This document shows, piece by piece, positions 7,979 to 15,099 of a DNA stretch of 64,000 nt. Each line of letters starts with the position of its first letter. Within the stretch, counting starts at the first letter, position 1. The translations under genes were made by a program, and so were the position numbers. The notes under the pieces are model-generated. The model had not been told where the DNA came from. It did not search any database and saw only the letters and a program-made list of their open reading frames with translations. This stretch comes from Myxococcus sp. CA023 (GTDB lineage: Bacteria; Myxococcota; Myxococcia; Myxococcales; Myxococcaceae): assembly GCF_010998615.1 (NCBI RefSeq), contig NZ_JAAEAH010000029.1, positions 1 through 64,000 on the forward strand. Direction: 5' to 3'.

Positions 7979-9013
7979 TCAATCGCGTGAGCCGGTGAAC
8001 TCCGGCAGCAGGAACTCGTCCGCGGCGGGCGCCTTCTCGATGAGGTCCAGCTCCACGAGCTGCTGGGCCAGTTGCTCCCACCGCTGGCGGTTCATCGTGC
8101 CCAGTCCTCGGGCCCGCGTCTCCTCCGTCTCGATGAGCGGCTTCTGCGCCTCGGCCCCCGCCGCGAACGTCTCCGCGTCCATCGTCGTGTTCAGCTTGCC
8201 CATCACCGCGTTGGTGGGCCCCGCGTTGTCCAGGTAGGCCCGCCACCCCTCGCGCACCGCCGCCACGAAGGACTTCACCCGCTCGGGCTGTTCCTCCCAG
8301 TACTGGCGCCGGGTGATGACCACGGCGAGGTACGGGTTGAAGCCCTCCTCGGCCACCAGGAACACTGTTGGCGTGGCGCCCTGCCGCTTCGCGGCGATGG
8401 GCTCGGCGGTGATGAAGCACTGCTGGGCGAAGTCCTTGTCCGCCAGGAAGCGCGCGACACCCCCGTCGTAGGGCACCACCTTCACCTTGTCGAAGCTGTA
8501 CTTCTTCTTGAGGAAGGCCACGTAGGAGAGGCCCGGCTCCAGCGCCACTGTGCCCGAGGACAGCACGTCCGCGATGTTCTTCGCCCCGCGAGAGGCGTGG
8601 GCCATGATGGCGTGCGGAGACGTCTGGTACACCGCGAACAGCGGAATCACGTCCAGGCCTCGGGCCCGCGCGACGAGGAGCTCGTCGGCGCCGCTGATGC
8701 CGAACTCCACCTTGCCGGTGGCCACCATCTGCGGCACGGGGGCGCCGGCTCCGCCGCCGAGGATCTCCGCCTCGAGCCCATGGCGGGAGAAGGCCCCCGA
8801 CTCCCGCGCCGCATAGAAGCCGCCGAATTCGGGCTCCGGCACCCAGTTGAGCGCCAGTTTCACCTTGGCCGGGGCGGCCGCCTTCGGAGGGGTGGTGCTG
8901 GCCCCCGTTGCGGCCTGGGAGCCCTGCTTGGGCTCCTCCTTCTGGCGCGAGCAGGCGCCCGCGGCCACGAGAAGCACCGCGCAGCCCAACAGTTTAAAGA
9001 GGCGTCCGCTCAC
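7979..9013 (-). CDS. ABC importer substrate-binding lipoprotein, NMT1/ThiY-like
   Basis: This periplasmic binding protein of 344 residues has a lipoprotein signal (LLGCAVLLVAAGACS, lipid-attached Cys about residue 21), an Ala/Thr/Pro-rich linker and an NMT1/SsuA-like domain. The opening VKLALNWVPEPEFGGFYAA closely resembles ThiY/THI5-type proteins, which bind pyrimidine precursors of thiamine. PQMVATGKVEFGISGADELLVAR is the usual second landmark of the family. The substrate is therefore likely a thiamine-pyrimidine-like compound, but sulfonate or nitrate-type ligands cannot be excluded. The GTG start at 9013 has AAGGAG just upstream. It is the third gene of an operon with the permease and ATPase; no thiamine riboswitch is seen upstream. 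Confidence 0.88.
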   Translation of the reverse strand: MSGRLFKLLGCAVLLVAAGACSRQKEEPKQGSQAATGASTTPPKAAAPAKVKLALNWVPEPEFGGFYAARESGAFSRHGLEAEILGGGAGAPVPQMVATGKVEFGISGADELLVARARGLDVIPLFAVYQTSPHAIMAHASRGAKNIADVLSSGTVALEPGLSYVAFLKKKYSFDKVKVVPYDGGVARFLADKDFAQQCFITAEPIAAKRQGATPTVFLVAEEGFNPYLAVVITRRQYWEEQPERVKSFVAAVREGWRAYLDNAGPTNAVMGKLNTTMDAETFAAGAEAQKPLIETEETRARGLGTMNRQRWEQLAQQLVELDLIEKAPAADEFLLPEFTGSRD

Positions 9014-9035
9014 CTTCAGCTCCTTTCCAGGCGAT

Positions 9036-9818
9036 TCATGTTCCCTGCGCCGACGGGTGCCAGCGCCGCAGCAGCCGGGCGCCGGTGAGGCTCACCACAC
9101 CGAACAACACCAGGCCCAGCCCCGAGGCCGCCAGCACCGCGGCGAACAGCAGATCCGTGCGCAGCTGACGGTACGCGGACAGGACGAGGATTCCCAGCCC
9201 CGCGGAGCCCTCAGAGAAGCCGGCGACGAACTCGCCGACGATGGCGCCAATGACGGCCAGCCCCGAGGCGATGCGCAGCCCCGTGAACAGGTGTGGCATC
9301 GCCGCGGGCAGCTCCAGCTTCCACAGCGTGGCGAGCCGCCGCGCGCCATAGAGGCGGAACATGTCCCGGAGCGAGGGCTCCACCGAGCGCAGCCCGGTGA
9401 GCGTGTTGGCGATGACCGGGAAGAGCGAGACGATGAAGGACGACACCGCGACGGCGCGGGGGCCCGGGCCGAACCACAGCACCAGCAGGGGGGCGATGGC
9501 CACGATGGGCACCGTCTGCAGGAAGAGGGTGTAGGGGTAGAGGGCGCGCTCCACCATCCGCGAGGAGGCCAGGAGGACGGCCACGAGCACCCCCAGGACC
9601 GCGCTCAACCCGAAGCCGACCAGGGCGGAGCGGCCCGTGGTGACCGCCGCGCCGAGGAGCGAGGACGCCTCCTGGGCTCCCGCGGCACCAATGGCCGAGG
9701 GCGGAGGCACCAGCCAGCGCGGAACCTCCAGCAGGCGCACCGTGCCTTCCCAGAGGGTCAGCAGGACGACGAGCGCCACCAGCGGAGGGACCGCCGCGCG
9801 AAGGGCTGAGCGGTTCAC
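9036..9818 (-). CDS. ABC importer permease, SsuC/TauC/ThiX-like
   Basis: It is an integral-membrane permease of 260 residues with about six membrane segments. It carries the binding-protein-dependent transport inner-membrane motif GAIVGEFVAGFSEGSAGLG, the EAA-type loop that contacts the ATPase. The N-terminal ALVVLLTLWEG segment is typical for SsuC-like permeases. The GTG start at 9818 overlaps the ATPase stop codon (GTGA), implying translational coupling. Together with the flanking ATPase and binding protein it forms a complete importer. Substrate assignment depends on the binding protein. Confidence 0.9.
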   Translation of the reverse strand: MNRSALRAAVPPLVALVVLLTLWEGTVRLLEVPRWLVPPPSAIGAAGAQEASSLLGAAVTTGRSALVGFGLSAVLGVLVAVLLASSRMVERALYPYTLFLQTVPIVAIAPLLVLWFGPGPRAVAVSSFIVSLFPVIANTLTGLRSVEPSLRDMFRLYGARRLATLWKLELPAAMPHLFTGLRIASGLAVIGAIVGEFVAGFSEGSAGLGILVLSAYRQLRTDLLFAAVLAASGLGLVLFGVVSLTGARLLRRWHPSAQGT

Positions 9819-10633
9819 CAGCGCTCTCCTTGTTCCAGGGCCTCGTTGAGCAGGCGGGCCTCGCGGGCGAAGGACGCCTCGGTGCGCAGGGATGCGCTGC
9901 GCTCACCTGGCAGCTCCAGCGTCCGGTCCAGCACCACGCGCGCGGGACGTCGCGACAGGACCACGGCTCGCTCGGCCAGGTAGGCGGCTTCGGAGATGGA
10001 GTGGGTGACGAAGAGCACGGTCATCCCCAGCTTGCGCCACAGCGCGCGGAGTTGATCATCCAGCCGGCCGCGCGTCAGCTCGTCCAGGGCGGCGAAGGGC
10101 TCGTCCAGCAGTAGCAGCCGGGGGTGGGTGACGAGCGCGCGTGCCAGGGACACGCGCATGCGCATGCCGCCGGACAGCTCCGCCGGATAGCGGTCGGTGG
10201 CATCACCCAGCCCCACCTGCTCGAGCACGGCGCGCGCGGCAGCCTGCCGCTCCGGTTTCGACACGCCGGTCAGCTCCAGCGGCAGCGCCGCGTTGTCCAG
10301 CACCGAGCGCCAGGGCAGCAGGTGCGCGTCCTGGAAGACGTAGGCGATGGGGGCGCGCTCGCCCTGGGGGCGCTCCAGCGTCGGGGTGAAGGAGATGTGC
10401 CCGGCCTCGGCGCGGTCCAGCCCGGCCACCAGTCGCAGCAGCGTGGACTTGCCGCACCCGGAGGGCCCGAGCAGCGCCACGAATGAACCGGGCGCCACGT
10501 CCAGGTCCAGCCCCGACAGCACGGCGACGTTGCCCGGGAAGGTGCGGCGCAGGCCCTCGACCTTCACACGAACGCCCCCACTTCCGGAGATGGGGGCCAG
10601 GGGAGAGGGGGAAGGAAGGCCAGGAGGCGCCAT
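9815..10633 (-). CDS. ABC importer ATP-binding subunit, SsuB/TauB/ThiZ-like
   Basis: The 272-residue nucleotide-binding subunit has Walker A GPSGCGKST, the Q-loop in AYVFQDAHLLPW, signature LSGGMRMRV, Walker B LLLLDEPFAALDE and switch histidine FVTHSISEAAYLA. This set and the HLLPWR sequence place it with the nitrate/sulfonate/taurine/thiamine-precursor importers. I start it at ATG 10633; an in-frame TTG 57 bases further upstream has GAGGA directly against it, which is too close. The preceding gene (10701-11081) is on the same strand 67 bases upstream, so the importer may be part of a longer transcript. Confidence 0.9.
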   Translation of the reverse strand: MAPPGLPSPSPLAPISGSGGVRVKVEGLRRTFPGNVAVLSGLDLDVAPGSFVALLGPSGCGKSTLLRLVAGLDRAEAGHISFTPTLERPQGERAPIAYVFQDAHLLPWRSVLDNAALPLELTGVSKPERQAAARAVLEQVGLGDATDRYPAELSGGMRMRVSLARALVTHPRLLLLDEPFAALDELTRGRLDDQLRALWRKLGMTVLFVTHSISEAAYLAERAVVLSRRPARVVLDRTLELPGERSASLRTEASFAREARLLNEALEQGERW

Positions 10634-10700
10634 GGAAGGAGTGTTTCTAACCGTCCAGCGCTCGGGAGGCGAGCGCGGAGTCAGGAGCAATCCTCAACGG

Positions 10701-11081
10701 TCAGTCCCTCGCATGCGCGTACTCGGCCTCTGGAAGCTCGCCGCCCGTCCGACGCAGGTGCACCCGGTCGAGCGTGACGCCCTCGGGCAGGCCCGACTCC
10801 ACCTGCTTGAAGACGTACTCGGTGACGCGCTCGGCCGTGCAGTTCACCGTCTTGAAGTAGGGGTGCTCGTTGATGTTCGTGTCATGGAGCTCCCGGCACA
10901 CCCGATCGATGATGTCCTGGAGATCCTTGAAGTCGATGATGACGTCCCAATGGTTCAGCGCTCGCGCCTTCACCCAGACGCGGACCCACCAGTCGTGCGT
11001 GTGCAGGGGCTCGCGCTGGCCGTCCGGGAAGGTGACTGCGTGGGATGCTTTGAATTCAGCGGTGAGGCTCAAGTAGTGCAT
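10701..11081 (-). CDS. 6-pyruvoyl-tetrahydropterin synthase/QueD-family protein lacking the catalytic Cys
   Basis: This 126-residue protein has the T-fold pattern of 6-pyruvoyl-tetrahydropterin synthase and QueD. His14 (FKASHAV) and His27/His29 (LHTHDW) fit the zinc ligands, VIIDFKDLQDII follows, and a Glu lies in CTAERVTEYVF. Family members carry a catalytic Cys a few residues before the HxH pair. Here that stretch is TFPDGQREPLHTHDW with no Cys, and the usual HGHNY reads HTHDW. It may therefore catalyse a different pterin reaction, or act as a carboxypterin-type enzyme variant. The ATG at 11081 starts the protein at MHYLSLTAEF, the normal family beginning; an in-frame upstream extension to 11330 is Arg-rich and unlike the family. 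Confidence 0.82.
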   Translation of the reverse strand: MHYLSLTAEFKASHAVTFPDGQREPLHTHDWWVRVWVKARALNHWDVIIDFKDLQDIIDRVCRELHDTNINEHPYFKTVNCTAERVTEYVFKQVESGLPEGVTLDRVHLRRTGGELPEAEYAHARD

Positions 11082-11320
11082 CGCGGTCCACTTCGAAGTC
11101 GTGGTGGGAAGATCCTGGTGAGCCGCCCTCAGCGGGCACGCGCCATGATACCGCCTCCGGAGCCGGCTTCGACGGCCCGCTGAGTAAGGGAGCAGGCAGA
11201 CCGAATCGAGGCTGTCGCCACGGAGTTCTTCCGAGCAGGGCCCCGCCAGAGGGCTCCAGGTGCCGACACGACGGCGCCTCGCCTGGCCCGTGCGCTTGCG
11301 GTGGGCACCGGCCTTGACGG

Positions 11321-11350
11321 ATATGTGCATGAGTGTGTATATGCATGTCT
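11321..11350. promoter_or_regulatory. possible ArsR operator with repeated TGCAT elements
   Basis: The stretch just upstream of and over the arsR start is locally AT-rich and repeats ATRTGCAT (11321-11330 and 11338-11346) with another TATGCA after it. ArsR-family regulators commonly bind imperfect repeats overlapping their own promoters. The repeats are visible; their role is inferred. Confidence 0.35.
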
Positions 11351-11704
11351 ATGCAACTCGACGTCTTCCAGGTGCTCGCCGACCCGACGCGACGCCGCAT
11401 CGTCGAGGCCCTTCGGCACGGTGAGCAGCAGGTCAGTGACGTCGTCGAGAAGGCCGGAATCCACCAGTCAGGTGTCTCGCGGCATCTGCGCATCTTGTCG
11501 GAATCGGGCTTCGTCTCGATGCGGCCGGATGGGCAGCGTCGCCTCTACGCCTTGAAGCCGGAGCCGTTTCAGGAACTCGATGGGTGGCTCACCGGGTACC
11601 GGCAGCTGTGGGAGGCGCGACTCGATCGCTTCGGAGCCGCACTGGAGAAGAAGCAGCAACAACAACAGACTCGCCGAGTCGAAGAGAAGGGGCAGCGGAA
11701 ATGA
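11345..11704 (+). CDS. ArsR-family winged-helix transcriptional regulator
   Basis: The 119 residues start MSMQLDVFQVLADPTRRRIV, the typical opening of ArsR-family regulators, followed by the recognition region QSGVSRHLRILSESGFV and a wing (MRPDGQRRLYAL). No Cys-rich metal-binding motif (such as CVC) is present, so metal sensing is unlikely. The C-terminal WEARLDRF segment and Gln run are typical of the subgroup that pairs with AHSA1/SRPBCC proteins. Its stop overlaps the start of the next gene (ATGA). ATG 11345 is preferred for its spacing from a GAG purine run; 11333 (GTG) and 11351 are alternatives. Confidence 0.88.
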   Translation: MSMQLDVFQVLADPTRRRIVEALRHGEQQVSDVVEKAGIHQSGVSRHLRILSESGFVSMRPDGQRRLYALKPEPFQELDGWLTGYRQLWEARLDRFGAALEKKQQQQQTRRVEEKGQRK

Positions 11705-12177
11705 GCAACGAGAAGGCGAAGGTCGTCATCGAGCGCACCTACCGGGCGGGAATCGAGGACATCTGGGCGCTCTGGACCACGAAAGAGGGCTTCGAGTCGT
11801 GGTGGGGACCCCAGGGCTTCCGTGCCGCGGTGCAGGAACTCGATGCACGCGTAGGCGGCGCCCTTCGGTACGACATGATTGCCGACTCACCGGAGATGAT
11901 TGCCGCGATGAAGCAGATGGGCCAGCCGACCTCTCACGCGACCCGTTCCCGCTTCACCGAGGTGGCGCCACATTCGCGGCTCGTCCTCACGAACGTCATC
12001 GACTTCCTCCCGGGTGTCGCTCCCTACGAAAGCAAGATCGCCGTGGACTTCCTCCCGAGCGGCGACGGCGTTCGCATGGTGGTGATGCTGGACGCGATGC
12101 ACAGCGAGGCGTTCACGAAGATGCAGCAGGAAGGCTTCACGAGCCAGCTCACGAAGCTGGACTCGCGCTTCGCGTGA
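11701..12177 (+). CDS. SRPBCC/AHSA1-family protein
   Basis: The 158 residues begin with VVIERTYRAGIEDIWALWTTKEGFESWWGP, the hallmark of the AHSA1 branch of the START/SRPBCC fold. These proteins form a hydrophobic cavity and bind small ligands. Pairs of an ArsR regulator and an AHSA1 protein are widespread in actinobacteria and myxobacteria, although their ligand is usually unknown. Here the ATG overlaps the regulator's stop as ATGA, so the two are co-translated. A hairpin terminator follows 102 bases downstream. Confidence 0.88.
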   Translation: MSNEKAKVVIERTYRAGIEDIWALWTTKEGFESWWGPQGFRAAVQELDARVGGALRYDMIADSPEMIAAMKQMGQPTSHATRSRFTEVAPHSRLVLTNVIDFLPGVAPYESKIAVDFLPSGDGVRMVVMLDAMHSEAFTKMQQEGFTSQLTKLDSRFA

Positions 12178-12279
12178 TGGGACGGCGAGAGGTCCCGAAT
12201 CGAATCCATCACGGAGCGTAGTTCCACTCGCTGGAGGGGCTCGGCGGGAGTCCTCGGTTTGCTTCAAGCCTGCTGCGCC

Positions 12280-12306
12280 CCGGACGGGCCGTTCAGCCCC
12301 GTCCGG
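12280..12306. terminator. hairpin between convergent genes
   Basis: CCGGACGGG (12280-12288) pairs with CCCGTCCGG (12298-12306) across a nine-base loop. It sits between two convergent genes. No T tract is present on either side, as is common for GC-rich genomes. Confidence 0.5.
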
Positions 12307-12318
12307 ATCGCCTGTGAA

Positions 12319-13335
12319 TCACTCTGCGTAGTAGCTGTCCGTGTACACGCTGAATCCGGACTCGGTGTCGACGAAGAACGTCGCGCTGTGGTCGCTCCAG
12401 GGGTCACGCGCGTAGCCGTAGGAGCAGCCGAAGAACGAGCGGCCCTCAATCAGGGTGTTCAGGTTGGCCAGACCGGCGGCCTTCACTTCCGGATCCAACG
12501 TGCCGAAGCTCGCGGCAGCGTTGACGAACGCCTCGACATGGGCGCGAACCTCGGCGGCGTCAGCATTCGTCCCGCGGTGGTTATGCGGTTCGGACACCCG
12601 CTCCGTCCTTTCGCCGAAGCACTCATTGATCTGGAAGTTGTAGAACCGGCCGTTCATGTTCGCCCACCAGTCGAAGTGGCGTGCCATGAACACACCACCG
12701 TGCGGCCGCGGCAGGTTGTTCACCGCGTTGATGAGCGCCTCGAACGGACGGCTCAGCGTGGCCGCGTTGCGGAGGTTGCGGAAGCTCACGTCGGCGATGC
12801 CCGTCGTGTTCGCGATGGCGTCCGCGTTCGTGAACGGGCGCTGATTGCGCAGGTTCAGCGCGCCATTCCAGGCGTAGGGGAGGATGTCGTGCAGCTCGGT
12901 GGAGCTGATGCTGTTGACCAGCGACACGATGGCGGCCGCGTCATCCTGCGACAGCGCCAGCCCATTCGCGATGCCGTAGCAGTCCGTGTCGATGTAGTCC
13001 TGGCTCCGGGCGCCCTGCTCGATCTGCTGCAGACGCGCCGGACCGACCAGCGCCACGGAGGAGATGTCCGCCAGGGAGACGAACTGCGAAACCGCGCGCC
13101 GGTTGACCAGGTTGTGGACGACGTTGCTGGGCAGATAGGCGTCCAGCGTGTTGAACGTCGCTTCATTGACGAACTGGAGAATGCCCTGGCACTCGGTGGC
13201 GACATCCACGTCAGCCTCCGTCAGCAGCCCCTGCTGCTGCTCCTGGGGCTGCTGCGTGGACGTTTCGGTTTCGCTCGGACCACAGCCAACGAGCAGACCG
13301 GCGGCGAGGAAGGCAGATCCAACATAACGACGCAT
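12319..13335 (-). CDS. secreted lipoprotein with an HhH-like module, function unknown
   Basis: The 338-residue protein starts at ATG 13335 with AGGAG upstream. It has a lipoprotein signal (RRYVGSAFLAAGLLVGCGP, Cys about residue 18) and a Gln/Glu/Thr-rich linker. About residues 47-110 contain AVSQFVSLADISSVALVGPARLQQIEQ, which resembles a helix-hairpin-helix repeat of the ComEA/GspK kind and is echoed in the lipoprotein at 29706. The rest has no named domain but is rich in Trp, Tyr, His and Asn, with HFDWWANMNGRFYNFQINECFG and conserved-looking Cys. A palindromic site and a possible promoter lie upstream. It is probably outer-membrane attached. Confidence 0.72.
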   Translation of the reverse strand: MRRYVGSAFLAAGLLVGCGPSETETSTQQPQEQQQGLLTEADVDVATECQGILQFVNEATFNTLDAYLPSNVVHNLVNRRAVSQFVSLADISSVALVGPARLQQIEQGARSQDYIDTDCYGIANGLALSQDDAAAIVSLVNSISSTELHDILPYAWNGALNLRNQRPFTNADAIANTTGIADVSFRNLRNAATLSRPFEALINAVNNLPRPHGGVFMARHFDWWANMNGRFYNFQINECFGERTERVSEPHNHRGTNADAAEVRAHVEAFVNAAASFGTLDPEVKAAGLANLNTLIEGRSFFGCSYGYARDPWSDHSATFFVDTESGFSVYTDSYYAE

Positions 13336-13732
13336 CGAGGGAACTCCTGCTAGGGGGGACAATGAAGTGAGGCGGCTTTAATACATCAAAATCGAATGTT
13401 CCTGGCAATCCTGATTCATGTTTGTGCCGTGTCACAAATTTGTTCCCAGGACTGTGCACTCCAGGTGTTGCCTGGGCCCTCTTCTCGTCGCGATAGGGTG
13501 CCTGTCTCCCTCTGAAACGACCCTGGGCGTCCCTTTCCCGATGCCGTGGTTTTTCGGCCTCCCAAGGCGTGGATGGATGATGAGGGATTGGGCGTGTCTG
13601 GCGTCTGTTTTCAACGTGGCACGTCGCTTTTGGCTACAGCGGATGAGTCATTGCGTGCGCTGCCGAGGGGCGAACGAATGGGACGGGTGTGAGGTCTGTT
13701 TTTCGTGAATAGCCCGTGATATGCTCTCCGGC
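13336..13732. other. 397-bp intergenic region between divergent genes
   Basis: The region is less GC-rich than its neighbours, as expected for a double promoter. It holds the TTTGTG/CACAAA palindrome (13421-13438). For the minus-strand lipoprotein gene, TATTAA (complement of 13378-13383) and TTGCCA (complement of 13403-13408) could be a weak -10/-35 pair with a 19-base spacer. No RNA gene or small protein gene is convincing. Confidence 0.4.
13421..13438. promoter_or_regulatory. CRP-like palindrome upstream of the lipoprotein gene
   Basis: TTTGTG-CCGTGT-CACAAA is a perfect 6-6-6 interrupted palindrome close to the layout of CRP/FNR-family sites. It lies 86 bases upstream of the lipoprotein start and just upstream of a possible -35. 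Binding by a CRP-family regulator is an inference. Confidence 0.4.
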
Positions 13733-14398
13733 ATGGGGAACACCAGTCCGATTCGTCCTGGAGTCGCGCCTCGCCCCGCCGTGGCGCCATCCGCGTCTCA
13801 CGTTCGGGATTCCGTGGCCACGCCGCCATCGGCGCCTGGGAATGCTGCTCGGCAGCCGCCGCCATCCAGGGACCGCTTCGAGCCACCGCGTTCAGTCCCT
13901 CTGGTGAATCTCTCCGGTCAAGGTGCCGCTCCATCCGGCGGACAGCGCCAGCAGGCCCTGGAGGTTACGCGGCAGAGTCCCCCGGGTTCAGTCGGGGCGG
14001 CCATCCGGCCCTTGCTGTCGGGGGCTGTGGGGATGCTGGGCACGGCCGGCCATGCCGTGGGGGCCTTGCCGGGCGCCGTGGTTCACGCCGTGCCCTTCGT
14101 GGGCCCCGCGCTTCAAGCCTCTGGCGTGACGAGGCCGTTGACGCGACTGGGGCCCGCCGTGGAGGCCTACGCTCGCGAGTTCGGCGCAGGCCAGGTGGGG
14201 GACTTCTACGCGCAGCAGCGAGAGTTGCTCAGCCAGCCCGCGACCGAGGCCAACATCGCGGAGTTCGCTCGGCGCGAGACGGAGTTCTTCCAGCGCGATC
14301 CTTCCGCCGAGGCTCGGGCCTTTGGGGCCATGTTCAGCGCGGAGGAGCGTGCGGCCCTCATCGGGCTCAGCGCGCGTGTGCAACGCCAGTTCCCATGA
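13733..14398 (+). CDS. hypothetical protein with Pro/Ser-rich N-terminus and hydrophobic Ala/Gly centre
   Basis: No family is recognised for this 221-residue protein. Residues 1-75 are a low-complexity Pro/Ser/Arg/Gln-rich stretch without a signal peptide. Residues about 90-130 are Gly/Ala/Val-rich and hydrophobic (LLSGAVGMLGTAGHAVGALPG, AVVHAVPFVGPAL) and could insert in or lie along a membrane. The last 80 residues look like amphipathic helices with charged heptads (ATEANIAEFARRETEFF). An effector-like or surface-associated role is possible, but nothing in the neighbourhood supports a specific one. An ATG 12 bases upstream is an alternative start. Confidence 0.65.
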   Translation: MGNTSPIRPGVAPRPAVAPSASHVRDSVATPPSAPGNAARQPPPSRDRFEPPRSVPLVNLSGQGAAPSGGQRQQALEVTRQSPPGSVGAAIRPLLSGAVGMLGTAGHAVGALPGAVVHAVPFVGPALQASGVTRPLTRLGPAVEAYAREFGAGQVGDFYAQQRELLSQPATEANIAEFARRETEFFQRDPSAEARAFGAMFSAEERAALIGLSARVQRQFP

Positions 14399-14417
14399 TG
14401 AGGGACTGGCTCAACGC

Positions 14418-15020
14418 TTAGCGCGTGTTCCCCTCGGCGGTGACGTCCGGGGGACGTGGCGGCGCCCAGTTCCAGGCGACCACGGCCCATTCGTCCGTCG
14501 CGTCCCGGTAGGTGTGGATCGTCTCGAAGCCGACCCGCTCGTGCGCGCGCAGGGAGCGGAGGTTCCGCACGGAAATCTCGGTGACGATGAGGTCGAACTG
14601 ATCTCTGAAGTGGTCCCGGTGCTGGTGGTAGAGCCGGTCGAACAAGCCCTGTCCCCGGTGCGCCTTGTCGATGCAGATCTGCCCCATCACGTAGAAGCGG
14701 TAGTCGCGCAGCGACTTGCTTCGGAACTCGAGCGAATCGAGGAGCGCGAACATGGGCTCCAGGATGGGGGCCAGCGCGCGGGCCTCGCGCGGCATCGACA
14801 GGGCGTAGGCCACCAGCACTCCGTCGTGGCGGGCGACAATGCTGGGCGCCATGGCGTGCATCTGTTCCAGTGCCGGCAGGTCGTGCTGAACCGTGACGAA
14901 CCCCTGTGAGCGCATCTCTTCCGCGGACAGCGCCTGCTTCAGGTTCTTCTGTTGCAGCGCCAGGATGTGCTCCAACTCGTCCCGGTTCCGCACGGCGGTG
15001 ACTGTGTAGGTGGGCGTCAT
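14418..15020 (-). CDS. GNAT-family N-acetyltransferase
   Basis: The 200 residues fit one Gcn5-related acetyltransferase domain. The acetyl-CoA-binding motif A is YVMGQICIDKAHRGQGLFDRL, with the RGQGL pyrophosphate loop. VTEISVRNLRSLRAHERVGFETI supplies the motif B region where the AHERVGF pattern closes the fold. The acceptor substrate cannot be told. The start is taken at ATG 15020 (MTPTYTVTAVRNRDEL); the open frame continues upstream into a Pro/Arg-rich stretch overlapping the kinase gene and is rejected. Confidence 0.88.
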   Translation of the reverse strand: MTPTYTVTAVRNRDELEHILALQQKNLKQALSAEEMRSQGFVTVQHDLPALEQMHAMAPSIVARHDGVLVAYALSMPREARALAPILEPMFALLDSLEFRSKSLRDYRFYVMGQICIDKAHRGQGLFDRLYHQHRDHFRDQFDLIVTEISVRNLRSLRAHERVGFETIHTYRDATDEWAVVAWNWAPPRPPDVTAEGNTR

Positions 15021-15099
15021 CGACAGCAGGATATGCCGCAGCGGTGCGCCTTGCCGAAGCGACGCGGGGTGCGGGCAGGCGGGCGACAGAGGCTGCGCT

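Noticed and set aside
11082-11330. N-terminal extension of the PTPS-like protein
   Set aside because: The added 83 residues are Arg-rich and unlike the family, which starts at the MHYLSLTAEF Met (11081).
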